A DNA stretch of 64,000 nucleotides, from positions 61,297-125,296 of the forward strand of contig CAZTHK010000011.1 of NCBI GenBank assembly GCA_964613215.1, in the 5' to 3' direction. Source of the stretch: CAZTHK01 sp964613215 (GTDB lineage Bacteria > Krumholzibacteriota > Krumholzibacteriia > Krumholzibacteriales > CAZTHK01). Every line of letters starts with the position of its first letter. The first letter of the stretch is position 1. Under the pieces are notes generated by a model. The model was not told the origin of the DNA and did not search any database. It saw nothing but the letters and a program-made list of their open reading frames with translations. The translations under genes and the position numbers were made by a program. Below are positions 33,857-42,295 of this stretch, piece after piece.

Positions 33857-35107
33857 CTAATCGCGGCGGGCAAACCACTTGTCCGGATCAAGGGACTCCT
33901 TTGATCTTCTGATCTCAAAATGCATTACCCTGGTGTCCGAGTCCCCCTCCCCCATCTCGGCTATGATATCACCTCGCTCCACCTGCTCGTCCCTGTCCAC
34001 CAGCAGCCTCCATATATGTGCATAGATGGTATAATATCCATCTCCGTGATTGATTATGATGCAGTTTCCGTATCCTTTCAGCACGTTGGCGTACTCAATC
34101 CTTCCACGGGCCACCGCAGTCACCGGAACGCCGGGTGCGGTTCTTATATCCATACCGGTATTATAGGTGATGGTACCGTACTCCGGATGCCTTGATTTTC
34201 CGAATCCCCGGACCACTTTGCCCTCCACCGGTCTGGACATCCTGCCCTTCAGGGCGTTGAAATCCCTCTCCCCGAATATTCCCCAATCTTCCGCCTTCTC
34301 CGCCCTTCTCCGCTCCAGCTCCTCTATCAGCCCCCGCACCCTCTTCTCTGCCCTGGCCAGTTCCTCCACTCTCTGTTGATATCCCCTCTTCTCCTTCTCC
34401 ATCTGTGCCAGGGACTCCTTTCTCTTCTTCTCCAGCACCTTCAGCCTTCTAAGCTCCTCCTTCTTCTCTCTCTTACCAATCACCACCTGATGAAGCAGTT
34501 CGGTTATCTTTGCCTCCTGACGCTCGACCTCCCTGCTCTTCTCCAGGGTACTGCTGATCAACGCAGCATCCCTCTCTGCGATGGTAGTCATAAACCTGTA
34601 CCTCTGCAAGAGATCGGCCACTCCCCTGGCCGCCAGAAGCTCCTGCCACATACTCCGGTTTCGTTGTTTATACATCTTCCTGAGTCTGGAGGAGAAAGCC
34701 TTCAGCCTCTTCCGGTATATCTGCTCGTTGACTGACAGCTTTTCCCTCAACTTCTGCACCTGGTTCTGCAGCAGTTCTTCCTTCTCCGAAATTCCCTCCA
34801 GCAATTTCCTGGTCAACCTCTCCTCCCTGGCCAGTTTGCGGAGGTACTCCTCCACCCCCCTTTCCTTTTCTTCCAACTCCCTGATCTTATTCCGCTGTTC
34901 CCTGATCTCTCTTCTGAGCTTCTTGAGTTCAGTCTCCTTGCTATCGATCTTCCGGTCCAGATCCTCCTGTTGAACCCAGCCGGGGGAATAAAAAACCGCC
35001 GATATCAACAGGACTGACAGTGAGGCGGTCAGCAGGCGGGGGATGAACCTCCGCTGCCGGGATTTAATACCTGACCATATCATATTTAGCACTACCACCG
35101 GATTCAT
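33857..35107 (-). CDS. envC: EnvC-like murein hydrolase activator (coiled coil plus LytM domain)
   Basis: A 416-residue protein with an N-terminal membrane/signal segment (~24-45), a long coiled coil (~50-270, KETELKKLRREIREQRNKI and similar) and a C-terminal LytM/M23 domain (~295-410). The first zinc ligand of M23 enzymes (HxGxD) is Asn here (NTGMDI), while YAHIW and MHFEI remain. This matches the inactive LytM domain of EnvC, which activates amidases rather than cutting peptidoglycan. The start overlaps the ftsX stop by one base (TAATG). The neighbourhood ftsE-ftsX-envC is the known division-linked module. Confidence 0.93.
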   Translation of the reverse strand: MNPVVVLNMIWSGIKSRQRRFIPRLLTASLSVLLISAVFYSPGWVQQEDLDRKIDSKETELKKLRREIREQRNKIRELEEKERGVEEYLRKLAREERLTRKLLEGISEKEELLQNQVQKLREKLSVNEQIYRKRLKAFSSRLRKMYKQRNRSMWQELLAARGVADLLQRYRFMTTIAERDAALISSTLEKSREVERQEAKITELLHQVVIGKREKKEELRRLKVLEKKRKESLAQMEKEKRGYQQRVEELARAEKRVRGLIEELERRRAEKAEDWGIFGERDFNALKGRMSRPVEGKVVRGFGKSRHPEYGTITYNTGMDIRTAPGVPVTAVARGRIEYANVLKGYGNCIIINHGDGYYTIYAHIWRLLVDRDEQVERGDIIAEMGEGDSDTRVMHFEIRRSKESLDPDKWFARRD

Positions 35108-35976
35108 TAGATCTTAAGGTGCTTTCTTATGGCGGCGAAACTGCCGATCCCGCCCATAAATGCACAGAATGCTACAAATCCCGCCAGTCCCTCCGGTTCC
35201 ATGAAAACCAGCCCCTCCAGGTACCTGCTCCCCAGGGTATAGATTATGAATAGAAGTAAAATGGCCAGAAGGGATGCTACCACCCCCTGAAACGCTCCCT
35301 CTATGATAAATGGAGTTCTGATGTATGTATTGGTAGCACCTACCAGCTTCATAATTCCGATGGTTTTTCCCCTCTGCAGAACGGTCAGCCGCACGGTGTT
35401 GGATATCACAAATATCACCGAAAGGAACACTATCAGCCCCAGTGCCAGATCGGTCATATAAAAACCGTGCACCAGCCTTTCGCCCTTCTCCAGCCACCTC
35501 TTCCCGTACTCGATATCCTCCACTCCCTCCCACTCCATCACAATATCCGCTACTCTGTCCATGGCTTCACTCCTGAGGTACTCCGGCTTCATCCTCAACC
35601 TGAATGCATCCGGCAGGGGATTGCTGTCCAGATCATCCAGCAGGCTGGCTCCCTCTCCCAGTGACGTTTTGAATTCCTCCATGGCCTCCTCCCGGGAGAT
35701 AAACACCACCTCCTTCACCCCCTTTATCCCCAGAAGCTTATATCTTATCTCCTCCTGGCGCCGCTCCCCCGTCCCATCCCCCAGATAGACATATCCCCTC
35801 ATCTCATCACTCATGCTGGAAATAAAGCTGGATATATTCAGGGTCACCAGTATAAAAACAAGCAGTATCAGCAGGGACAGCCCCATAATAAACACAGCCA
35901 GCAAATTGGAGAGTTTTCTCCTCCTGAGCATAATTACGGCTTCATTTATAATGTACCTGAACTCGTTAAAACTCAT
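35107..35976 (-). CDS. ftsX: Cell-division membrane protein FtsX
   Basis: A 289-residue permease-like protein with four membrane helices: one near the start (LAVFIMGLSLLILLVFILVT), a periplasmic loop of ~120 residues, then three helices after ~170. TDLALGLIVFLSVIFVISNTVRL and KTIGIMKLVGATNTYIRTPF are FtsX signatures. With FtsE it forms a mechanotransmission complex that drives EnvC to activate septal amidases. It lies between ftsE and envC, with translational coupling to the latter. Confidence 0.95.
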   Translation of the reverse strand: MSFNEFRYIINEAVIMLRRRKLSNLLAVFIMGLSLLILLVFILVTLNISSFISSMSDEMRGYVYLGDGTGERRQEEIRYKLLGIKGVKEVVFISREEAMEEFKTSLGEGASLLDDLDSNPLPDAFRLRMKPEYLRSEAMDRVADIVMEWEGVEDIEYGKRWLEKGERLVHGFYMTDLALGLIVFLSVIFVISNTVRLTVLQRGKTIGIMKLVGATNTYIRTPFIIEGAFQGVVASLLAILLLFIIYTLGSRYLEGLVFMEPEGLAGFVAFCAFMGGIGSFAAIRKHLKI

Positions 35977-36027
35977 ACCCGCTGTCCATCCCGGGAATAA
36001 GACCCGGGTTATTCATTCCGGCCGTAA

Positions 36028-36810
36028 TTACTCCCTGCCATCCTCTTCCTCTATCTTTCTGTCTACGAATGTCTCAGCCCTCCGGCTCACCCTGGATCTC
36101 TCCATTCTATCCCCCAGGTCGCCCACATAAATCATCTCCTGCTCCCTGGCCAGCTTGCCGCTGTCCAGATATATAATCCTCTGCCCGAAGCTCTTCACCA
36201 GCTCGATATCGTGGGTCGCCATCAGAACCGCCGCCCCCCCTGAGTTTATCCTGAACAGAAGCTGGAGGATATCCTTGGTCACGGCGGGGTCAAGATTGCC
36301 GGTAGGCTCATCCACCAGCAGTACGGAGGGCTGATTCGCCACCGCCCGTGCTATGGCCACCCTCTGCTGCTCTCCCCCGGAGAGGGCGGGAGGATATTGA
36401 TAACGCTTGTGATAGAGACCCACCCGGGTCAGAACATCGGTCACCCTCCTCTTTATTTCACCCATACCCCTCCCGGTCACCTTCATCGCCAGAGCTATGT
36501 TCTCGAATACGGTACGGTCCTCCAGAAGCCTGAAATCCTGAAAGACTATCCCCACATTCCTTCTCATATAGGGGATGGTAGACCTCTTCATCCTGGTGGA
36601 TACATAGGGACCCACTATAACCTGCCCGGAGGTGGGGAAGTCCTCCATATATATCAATCTCAACAGGGAACTCTTCCCCGCTCCGCTGGGTCCCACCAGA
36701 AATACAAATTCTCCGTTGGCCACCTGAATGTTTATATCCTTGAGGGCAAAGTGCTTTCCATATCTCTTGGAGAGATGATAAACCCCTACTACCACTCTTC
36801 GTTCGGTCAT
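36028..36810 (-). CDS. ftsE: Cell-division ATP-binding protein FtsE
   Basis: A 260-residue ABC ATPase. Walker A FLVGPSGAGKSSLLRL, Q-loop GIVFQDFRLL, signature LSGGEQQRVAIA, Walker B SVLLVDEPTGNLD and the switch His (ATHD) are all present. It powers FtsX conformational change at the septum. The ATG overlaps the pdxA stop in ATGA, so the two are translationally coupled. The tail after ~225 is longer than in E. coli FtsE and charged (RVSRRAETFVDRKIEEEDG), of unknown significance. Confidence 0.95.
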   Translation of the reverse strand: MTERRVVVGVYHLSKRYGKHFALKDINIQVANGEFVFLVGPSGAGKSSLLRLIYMEDFPTSGQVIVGPYVSTRMKRSTIPYMRRNVGIVFQDFRLLEDRTVFENIALAMKVTGRGMGEIKRRVTDVLTRVGLYHKRYQYPPALSGGEQQRVAIARAVANQPSVLLVDEPTGNLDPAVTKDILQLLFRINSGGAAVLMATHDIELVKSFGQRIIYLDSGKLAREQEMIYVGDLGDRMERSRVSRRAETFVDRKIEEEDGRE

Positions 36811-37865
36811 ACCGTTTGTTCCCCTTCTACTCCGGTTACCTTACCTTCTGCGGTGCCGCCCCCTCCGGCTGCTGCAGCACAATCCCTGGCCAGGCAGACC
36901 GCCGCCTCCAGACTCTTCTCGCTTCCCTCACCCCTGCCGGCTATATCGAATGCAGTTCCGTGGCAGACGGAGGTTCTTATCACCGGCAGCCCTATGGTCA
37001 TGTTAACCCCCCTTTCGAATCCACTCATCTTGAAGGGTATCATACCCTGATCATGGTAGAGTGCAATGAAGGCGTGATATTCCTTAGCCTCCCGATGGCA
37101 GAACAGGGTGTCCGCCGGAACCGGCCCGTCCAGATTATACCCCTCTTCTCTCATCTTATTCAGAACCGGAGATATAACATCTATCTCCTCCCTGCCGGTT
37201 ACCCCCCCGTCCCCCCCGTGGGGATTCAGTGCAGCCACAGCCATATAGGGTGATCCGATATTCCAGAATTTCTGCAGGGCCTGGCAGGTGACCTCTATTC
37301 CCCTTCTCAACCTGGAGGGAGTTACACTGTCCGGTGCCTTCCTCAAGGGTATATCCCGGCTGAGTATGACCACTCTCATCTCTCCATTCACCATCATCAT
37401 CTGACAATCCGGCGATTCAAAGATATCAGCCAGCATTTCGGTATGCCCGGAATACTTATACCCCCCCAGGTTCAGGGCTTCCTTGGATAAAGGTCCGGTT
37501 ACTATACCATGGACCTTCCCCCGGCGGGCCAGTGAAGCGGCAACCTCAACCGATCTGCCGCTTACCCTGCCTCCCTGCGGGGAGGGCCGGCCCGGGGGAA
37601 CATCCTCCCCCCCAGAGGTATCGATCACCACCGGATAACCGGGCAGCTCCTCCAATCGATCCATCTCGCCGGCTGATATCACCGGCAGAGTCTCACCGGT
37701 GTGATCCCCTATAACTCTCCTTAAAGCGGGACCGGAGCCTACTATCACCAGCTCCACCCCCTCCGGCCTGCCGGCTTCCAGCAGCCTGGCCGTTATTTCA
37801 GGACCAATACCGGCGGGATCGCCGGGGGTTAAGGCCAGTCTGATCACTTTCCCCTTATCTCCCAT
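36807..37865 (-). CDS. pdxA: 4-hydroxythreonine-4-phosphate dehydrogenase
   Basis: A 352-residue dehydrogenase of DXP-dependent vitamin B6 synthesis; its product feeds PdxJ. LALTPGDPAGIGPEI is the N-terminal signature. SGHTEMLAD, AALNPHGGDGG and ALYHDQGMIPFK carry the metal-binding histidines and substrate contacts. The C-terminal extension is Ala/Gly rich (CAAAAGGGG) and probably disordered. It lies one base after the S4-domain gene and overlaps ftsE by four bases, an unusual partnership of coenzyme synthesis and cell division. pdxJ lies 15 kb further along the same strand. Confidence 0.95.
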   Translation of the reverse strand: MGDKGKVIRLALTPGDPAGIGPEITARLLEAGRPEGVELVIVGSGPALRRVIGDHTGETLPVISAGEMDRLEELPGYPVVIDTSGGEDVPPGRPSPQGGRVSGRSVEVAASLARRGKVHGIVTGPLSKEALNLGGYKYSGHTEMLADIFESPDCQMMMVNGEMRVVILSRDIPLRKAPDSVTPSRLRRGIEVTCQALQKFWNIGSPYMAVAALNPHGGDGGVTGREEIDVISPVLNKMREEGYNLDGPVPADTLFCHREAKEYHAFIALYHDQGMIPFKMSGFERGVNMTIGLPVIRTSVCHGTAFDIAGRGEGSEKSLEAAVCLARDCAAAAGGGGTAEGKVTGVEGEQTV

Positions 37866-37866
37866 C

Positions 37867-38136
37867 TCAATCCGGTTCCTCTCTTATCGTTCTTATATAC
37901 TGGTCCCTTTCCTTCCGGGAAACCTGCTTGCCGGGTATATCCAGGATTTCTACCACCATATCCTTGCCCGGATAACGAATTTCCAGAATATCCCCCCTCT
38001 TTATATCCCGGCTCGGCTTTATTGCTCTTCCATCCAGCCTGATATTTCCAGCCTGGCAACCTTTCCCGGCCCTGTTTCTGCTCTTGACCAGACAAAGATG
38101 CTTAAGCAGCAGATCTACCCTCACCTGTACCGTCAC
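37867..38136 (-). CDS. S4-domain RNA-binding protein (Hsp15/RqcP-like)
   Basis: An 89-residue protein that is nearly all S4 domain: RVDLLLKHLCLVKSRNRAGKGCQAGNI in part, then VRLDG-like IRLDGRAIKPSRDIKRGDILEI. Small stand-alone S4 proteins of this kind bind peptidyl-tRNA-blocked 50S subunits and help rescue or RqcH-dependent tailing. Its closer relation to Hsp15 or RqcP cannot be settled here. The GTG start overlaps the foldase stop by four bases (GTGA). The basic C-terminal tail (KQVSRKERDQYIRTI) could contact rRNA. Confidence 0.82.
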   Translation of the reverse strand: MTVQVRVDLLLKHLCLVKSRNRAGKGCQAGNIRLDGRAIKPSRDIKRGDILEIRYPGKDMVVEILDIPGKQVSRKERDQYIRTIREEPD

Positions 38137-39494
38137 TCCATTATATCTTCTTTTATATTTACTGTATACTGCTCCTTCAATCCCTCCACATACCCCTTCA
38201 CTCTTGACTGCAGCTTCTGCTGTTTTATCAGATTTCGCAGCTCCTCCCTGGCTTCCTCGTAGCGGTAAGGCCTCTCTCCGGATCGGTCCAGAACCTTGAC
38301 GATCCTGAACCCCTTATCATCCTGGATCACCTCTGAAACGCCCCCTTCCTCCAAATCCTCTATACTCTCCCTGAACTCCCGGGGCAGCCTTCTCAGAGCT
38401 ATCTCTCCGACCAGACCACCCCTCTCCCCGGTGGCGGGATCGTCGGAGTGCTTTCGGGCCATCTCGGCGAAATCGGCTCCTTCCGTCAGTTCCTTCCTGA
38501 TCTCCCCGGCCAGTTCCAGGGTCTTCCGCTCGGCTTCCAGGTCCCTCTCCGCTTGTACCAGAATATGACTCACCAGAACCCTCTGGTCACTGATATCCTC
38601 AAGTTTAATGAGATGATATCCGAATTTGGTCAGTACCGGTCCACTTACCTCCCCAACCTTGAGCTCCCTTACCGCCTCTGCAAATTCCGGATTCCCCAAT
38701 TCCTCCAGCTTAACATATCCCAGGCTTCCCCCGTAATCGGCACTGGGACCTTCCGAATATTCCCTGGCCACCTCCGAAAATTCCTTACCCTCCTCCAGCA
38801 TCTTCTGATACCTTCTTATCTCTTCCAGAGCCTCCTTCTCCTTATCCCGGCTGGCCGCCGGCTCCAGGAGTATCTGGGCCAGTTTAACCGACGCCGGCCT
38901 GGTGGGCAGCTCTTCAGCGTGATTGCGGTAATATTCCTTCACTTCCGCTTCACTTACCCTTGCCTCCCCCATAACCTCGGCAGCCCAGAGCTTTTCCACC
39001 AGCTTTCTGGCTCTGAGCTTTTCTCTCCACATTTTTCTGAGGCCGGACAGGGTTAATCCTTCCCTCTCCAGGCTTCTTTCGAACTGTTCCTCTCCCCCCA
39101 TCTCTCTCATGCTGTTTTGGATGGCCTCTTCCACCTGGTCATCCAGTGCTGTTTCATCGATCTCAATCCCCCTGTTTTCCGCATGTACCGCCATAAGGAG
39201 GTCATTCACCAGGATATCCAGAATCCTGCCGCGAACCTCCTTCTTCTCTTGCCGGGAAAGATCCTCCCTTCCCTCCTGCATCATGTACCTCTTATACTCC
39301 AGTTCCAGTTCGCTCTGCAGTATGGCCCTCCCCTCCACCACGGCAATCACCCTGTCTATCAGTTCTCCCTCCGGCTCTTCCGCTTCCGCCTGATTGCCCG
39401 TCAGAGAGGATAAAATCATCATGGCCAGCATTATCATCACAGCACCCCTGCATATCTCACCTGATATCCGCTTTAATTTTGTCTTGCCAGACAT
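38133..39494 (-). CDS. surA: SurA-like periplasmic foldase with two parvulin domains
   Basis: About 453 residues: a signal segment (~8-38), a SurA N-terminal chaperone region (DRVIAVVEGRAILQSELELEY) and two parvulin peptidyl-prolyl isomerase domains (SEVAREYSEGPSADYGGSLGY; FAEMARKHSDDPATGERGGLVG). SurA escorts outer-membrane barrels across the periplasm. The ATG at 39494 lies nine bases after AAGGGAG; an ATG at 39503 touches the SD. It is the third of three parvulin genes in a row and the closest to classical SurA. Confidence 0.9.
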   Translation of the reverse strand: MSGKTKLKRISGEICRGAVMIMLAMMILSSLTGNQAEAEEPEGELIDRVIAVVEGRAILQSELELEYKRYMMQEGREDLSRQEKKEVRGRILDILVNDLLMAVHAENRGIEIDETALDDQVEEAIQNSMREMGGEEQFERSLEREGLTLSGLRKMWREKLRARKLVEKLWAAEVMGEARVSEAEVKEYYRNHAEELPTRPASVKLAQILLEPAASRDKEKEALEEIRRYQKMLEEGKEFSEVAREYSEGPSADYGGSLGYVKLEELGNPEFAEAVRELKVGEVSGPVLTKFGYHLIKLEDISDQRVLVSHILVQAERDLEAERKTLELAGEIRKELTEGADFAEMARKHSDDPATGERGGLVGEIALRRLPREFRESIEDLEEGGVSEVIQDDKGFRIVKVLDRSGERPYRYEEAREELRNLIKQQKLQSRVKGYVEGLKEQYTVNIKEDIME

Positions 39495-39640
39495 GTAAAT
39501 CATCTCCCTTTTAATTGAAACAGCTCAAGCACCTGATTCTGCCGGCATGCCTTCAACCACGCTGCCCGGAAAGCGCCGGCATGCAACAATGATAATCAGT
39601 AAGTTACTCCGGGATGTGGCAATTCCGGATCATTCCGGAA

Positions 39641-40474
39641 TTACTGCCTTTTATAAACGGTGTCGCTGAATACAATCTCCGCTGAAGCCCTCAGCGAATC
39701 TATGAACTCACGGTAAAATTTCTTCCTCTTTTTCATGGTCAGGAAACTCATTATATTCTCCTCCACATCCTCCAGGCTTACCCTGGCCAGAGCTTCCCTC
39801 TTACCCACCATCTTTATGAGATGAAACCCGAAGTCAGATTCAATTATATCACTGACCTCCCCCGGTTTCATATCGAAGACAACCCTTTCAAAGGCGGGAA
39901 TCATATTCCCCTTGGTAAGATAACCGAGATCACCCCCTCTGCCCGCTTCGGGATCGACTGAATACCTGTTGGCCACCCATTCGAAACTGTGCTTATTCAG
40001 CAGTTCCATCACCTGTTCAGTTTCTTCGGCGGTATTTACCAGGATGTGTTTGACCCTGTATTCATTGGTATATTCATCCCGGTGCTGAATGAAATAACTC
40101 TCGATCTCCCCCGGTGTAACGTTGATCTTCTCCCGCATGGCCAGAAACAGCATGTGATTGGAGAGAAATTCGCGCCGGACGTTCTTTATCCTGGCCCGAA
40201 TCCGGGGATCCCGGTGTATCTTCCTGCGGATAGCTTCCTGGCAGAGGAGTTCTGTCTCAATCCAGCGCTCTACAAACTGGCTCTTCCCTTCTGTTTCAAG
40301 TGGCGCCAGCTCACCCTCCGGCATAAGATTAACCAGGTCATCCTCAGTGAATACTGTATCATTCACTCTCACTATCTCACCCGGCTGTTCCGGCACTCCC
40401 TTCTCTACCTCTTCGCATCCGGTCAGGATGAGGATTATATTCAGCAGGATGATTATCGCTGTTAAGTTTTTCAT
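39641..40474 (-). CDS. Parvulin-type foldase lipoprotein
   Basis: A 277-residue lipoprotein with signal peptide and lipobox ILTGC (Cys ~20), a SurA/PrsA-like helical chaperone region and one parvulin domain (VKHILVNTAEETEQVME, ANRYSVDPEAGRGGDLGYL, GFHLIKMVGKREALA). Lipid anchoring and single PPIase domain resemble PrsA, but in a diderm it probably serves outer-membrane or periplasmic folding. It lies between a larger parvulin lipoprotein gene and surA on one likely transcript. Confidence 0.88.
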   Translation of the reverse strand: MKNLTAIIILLNIILILTGCEEVEKGVPEQPGEIVRVNDTVFTEDDLVNLMPEGELAPLETEGKSQFVERWIETELLCQEAIRRKIHRDPRIRARIKNVRREFLSNHMLFLAMREKINVTPGEIESYFIQHRDEYTNEYRVKHILVNTAEETEQVMELLNKHSFEWVANRYSVDPEAGRGGDLGYLTKGNMIPAFERVVFDMKPGEVSDIIESDFGFHLIKMVGKREALARVSLEDVEENIMSFLTMKKRKKFYREFIDSLRASAEIVFSDTVYKRQ

Positions 40475-40504
40475 CTCCGTTTCATCTCTTAAATGGTACC
40501 GGCT

Positions 40505-42202
40505 CTATACCCTGGTTCGGGTCAATTCAGCCTCTTTGAGGTTCTCCTCATACACTTCTATGATGTAATCTTCTCTCCACTTCTTCAGCTTCTCCTGCAA
40601 TTTCTCCTCAGCCTTCTGCTCCGTCAACATTCTCTTGATCTCGCCGGCTGCTTCCGAAAAGGCAGGCTGTTCAGGCTCCTGTATCTCCAGAAGCTTTATC
40701 ACAGCCCATCCGCGTGAAATCTCAAACGGGCCGGCTATCGTTCCCTCCTTCTTCAGGGAGAAGGCGTACTGGTCATATTCGGGATAATGGCCTCTGTTAA
40801 CCAGGCCGGTCTTTCCCATGTTTTCACTGGCGGTGGGATCTTCAGAGTATACCGTAGCCAGCTTTTCAAAGCTGGCACCCGCTCTGGCCTTGCTGACTAC
40901 CTCCTCGGCAGTGCTCTTATCCCCCACCACGATTATGGCGAAATTTCTCTTCTCCTTCTTGAAAATGCTCTCCTTGTTCTTCTCGTAGAAATCCTTCATC
41001 TCCGCTGAGGTAACATTTACCATCTTCTTTATCTGCTGATTGTAGAGGGTGTGCACCAGAAACTGTTCCTTCCTCTTGGCCAGGGTCCGGGCCACTTCCG
41101 GAATTTCCAGAATCTTCTCCTTCTTCTCCGCATAAGCAGCCAGCACCTTATCAAAGACATACTTGTGTACTGCCTGCACCACGCTTCTCTTTCCATATTC
41201 CCTTCTGGGCCTTTCCGGCAAACCCATGGCGTTATAAATATCCACGAAGTCCTTCAGGGTTACCACCCCATCCTCGTACTGGCAGATGATCTTGTCCTTG
41301 TACTTATCCGGTATATCGGGTGAGGGAGCAGTGCTCCTCTCCACCTTGCGGGTAAATATATCTCCCATGGGAACATCCTCCGGGAGAGAGTTATAGGCAA
41401 TATCTATCGCATCAGGGAAGAAGGTAAGCCCTATCTCTTTCTCGATCTTCTTCTTATAGTTCTCAATTCCCTGCTTCTGTTTAATAGCCCTTACCCTCTT
41501 GCCGGCATAAGCCTTATCCTTCTCCGGTACAATCTTCCTCTTCTTGTGAAGCTTAAGCAGGGCGTAACCTATGGTTGTTTGCAGTGGCTGGGATACCTCC
41601 CCCTCTTCCATTTCGAAAAGAGCCTCTTCCACCCACCACAGGATCTCTCCCACCGGTCTGGATCCTATAAAACCCCCATCTTCCGCTCCGGGGCCGATTG
41701 AATATTTTTCTGCAGCATCCTCAAAGTCCATTCCCGCCATAATCTCTTCCCTTACCTCCACCGCATCCTCCTCATTTGGGACTATGATCTGGCTCAGGGT
41801 GTATTCGTAATGCATCTCGTTCCAGTAATTTTCCACCTCTTCCTCGGTTACCTCCACCTTCCTTCTGATTTTATGTTCCATCAGAGAAGCTACCAGGAAA
41901 GGCTGCTTGAAACCCTCCCAGAAATCTACGAACCAGTCCTCCTTATCATATCCGGCGGCTTTGGCTTTAATAGCCATAACCTCTTTATCAATAATAATAT
42001 CCAACGCTTTCTTCTTGCCTTCAAGATCGCTGGTCTCGGGAAGATATTTATTCTCCAGCTTCTCCACAGTCTCCTCGAAATCTGCAACGGTGATCTCATT
42101 CTGGTCAACCCTGGCAACTACCAGGTCCTTTTCATTCTTCTCGCCGCATCCGAAGGACAGCACCAGGGAAAATACCGTCAGTAATATTATCGTCTTTCTC
42201 AA
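40505..42202 (-). CDS. Large parvulin-type foldase lipoprotein with two PPIase-like domains
   Basis: A 565-residue lipoprotein (lipobox LSFGC, Cys ~19). A first parvulin-like domain spans ~130-230 (LSQIIVPNEEDAVEVREEI, EKYSIGPGAEDGGFIG) and a second ~420-525 (NFAIIVVGDKSTAEEVV, ATVYSEDPTASENMGKTG), separated by a helical region that restarts the SurA-N pattern (CQYEDGVVTLKDFVDIY). The protein looks like two SurA/PrsA units in tandem. Start is a TTG six bases after AAAGGAG. It lies just downstream of mfd. Confidence 0.86.
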   Translation of the reverse strand: MRKTIILLTVFSLVLSFGCGEKNEKDLVVARVDQNEITVADFEETVEKLENKYLPETSDLEGKKKALDIIIDKEVMAIKAKAAGYDKEDWFVDFWEGFKQPFLVASLMEHKIRRKVEVTEEEVENYWNEMHYEYTLSQIIVPNEEDAVEVREEIMAGMDFEDAAEKYSIGPGAEDGGFIGSRPVGEILWWVEEALFEMEEGEVSQPLQTTIGYALLKLHKKRKIVPEKDKAYAGKRVRAIKQKQGIENYKKKIEKEIGLTFFPDAIDIAYNSLPEDVPMGDIFTRKVERSTAPSPDIPDKYKDKIICQYEDGVVTLKDFVDIYNAMGLPERPRREYGKRSVVQAVHKYVFDKVLAAYAEKKEKILEIPEVARTLAKRKEQFLVHTLYNQQIKKMVNVTSAEMKDFYEKNKESIFKKEKRNFAIIVVGDKSTAEEVVSKARAGASFEKLATVYSEDPTASENMGKTGLVNRGHYPEYDQYAFSLKKEGTIAGPFEISRGWAVIKLLEIQEPEQPAFSEAAGEIKRMLTEQKAEEKLQEKLKKWREDYIIEVYEENLKEAELTRTRV

Positions 42203-42295
42203 ACCGTTCTCCTTTCCGATTACTTAGTTTTTTCTTTCACTCTTGCCTTATCAGGGTTCAATTTTACTGACTCATCCATTTTATATTAAACTACA

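Noticed and set aside
36000..36030. CCCGGG-N7-CCCGGG hairpin between ftsE and ftsX as a terminator
   Set aside because: No T-run follows on the minus strand, and the genes on both sides function as a pair.
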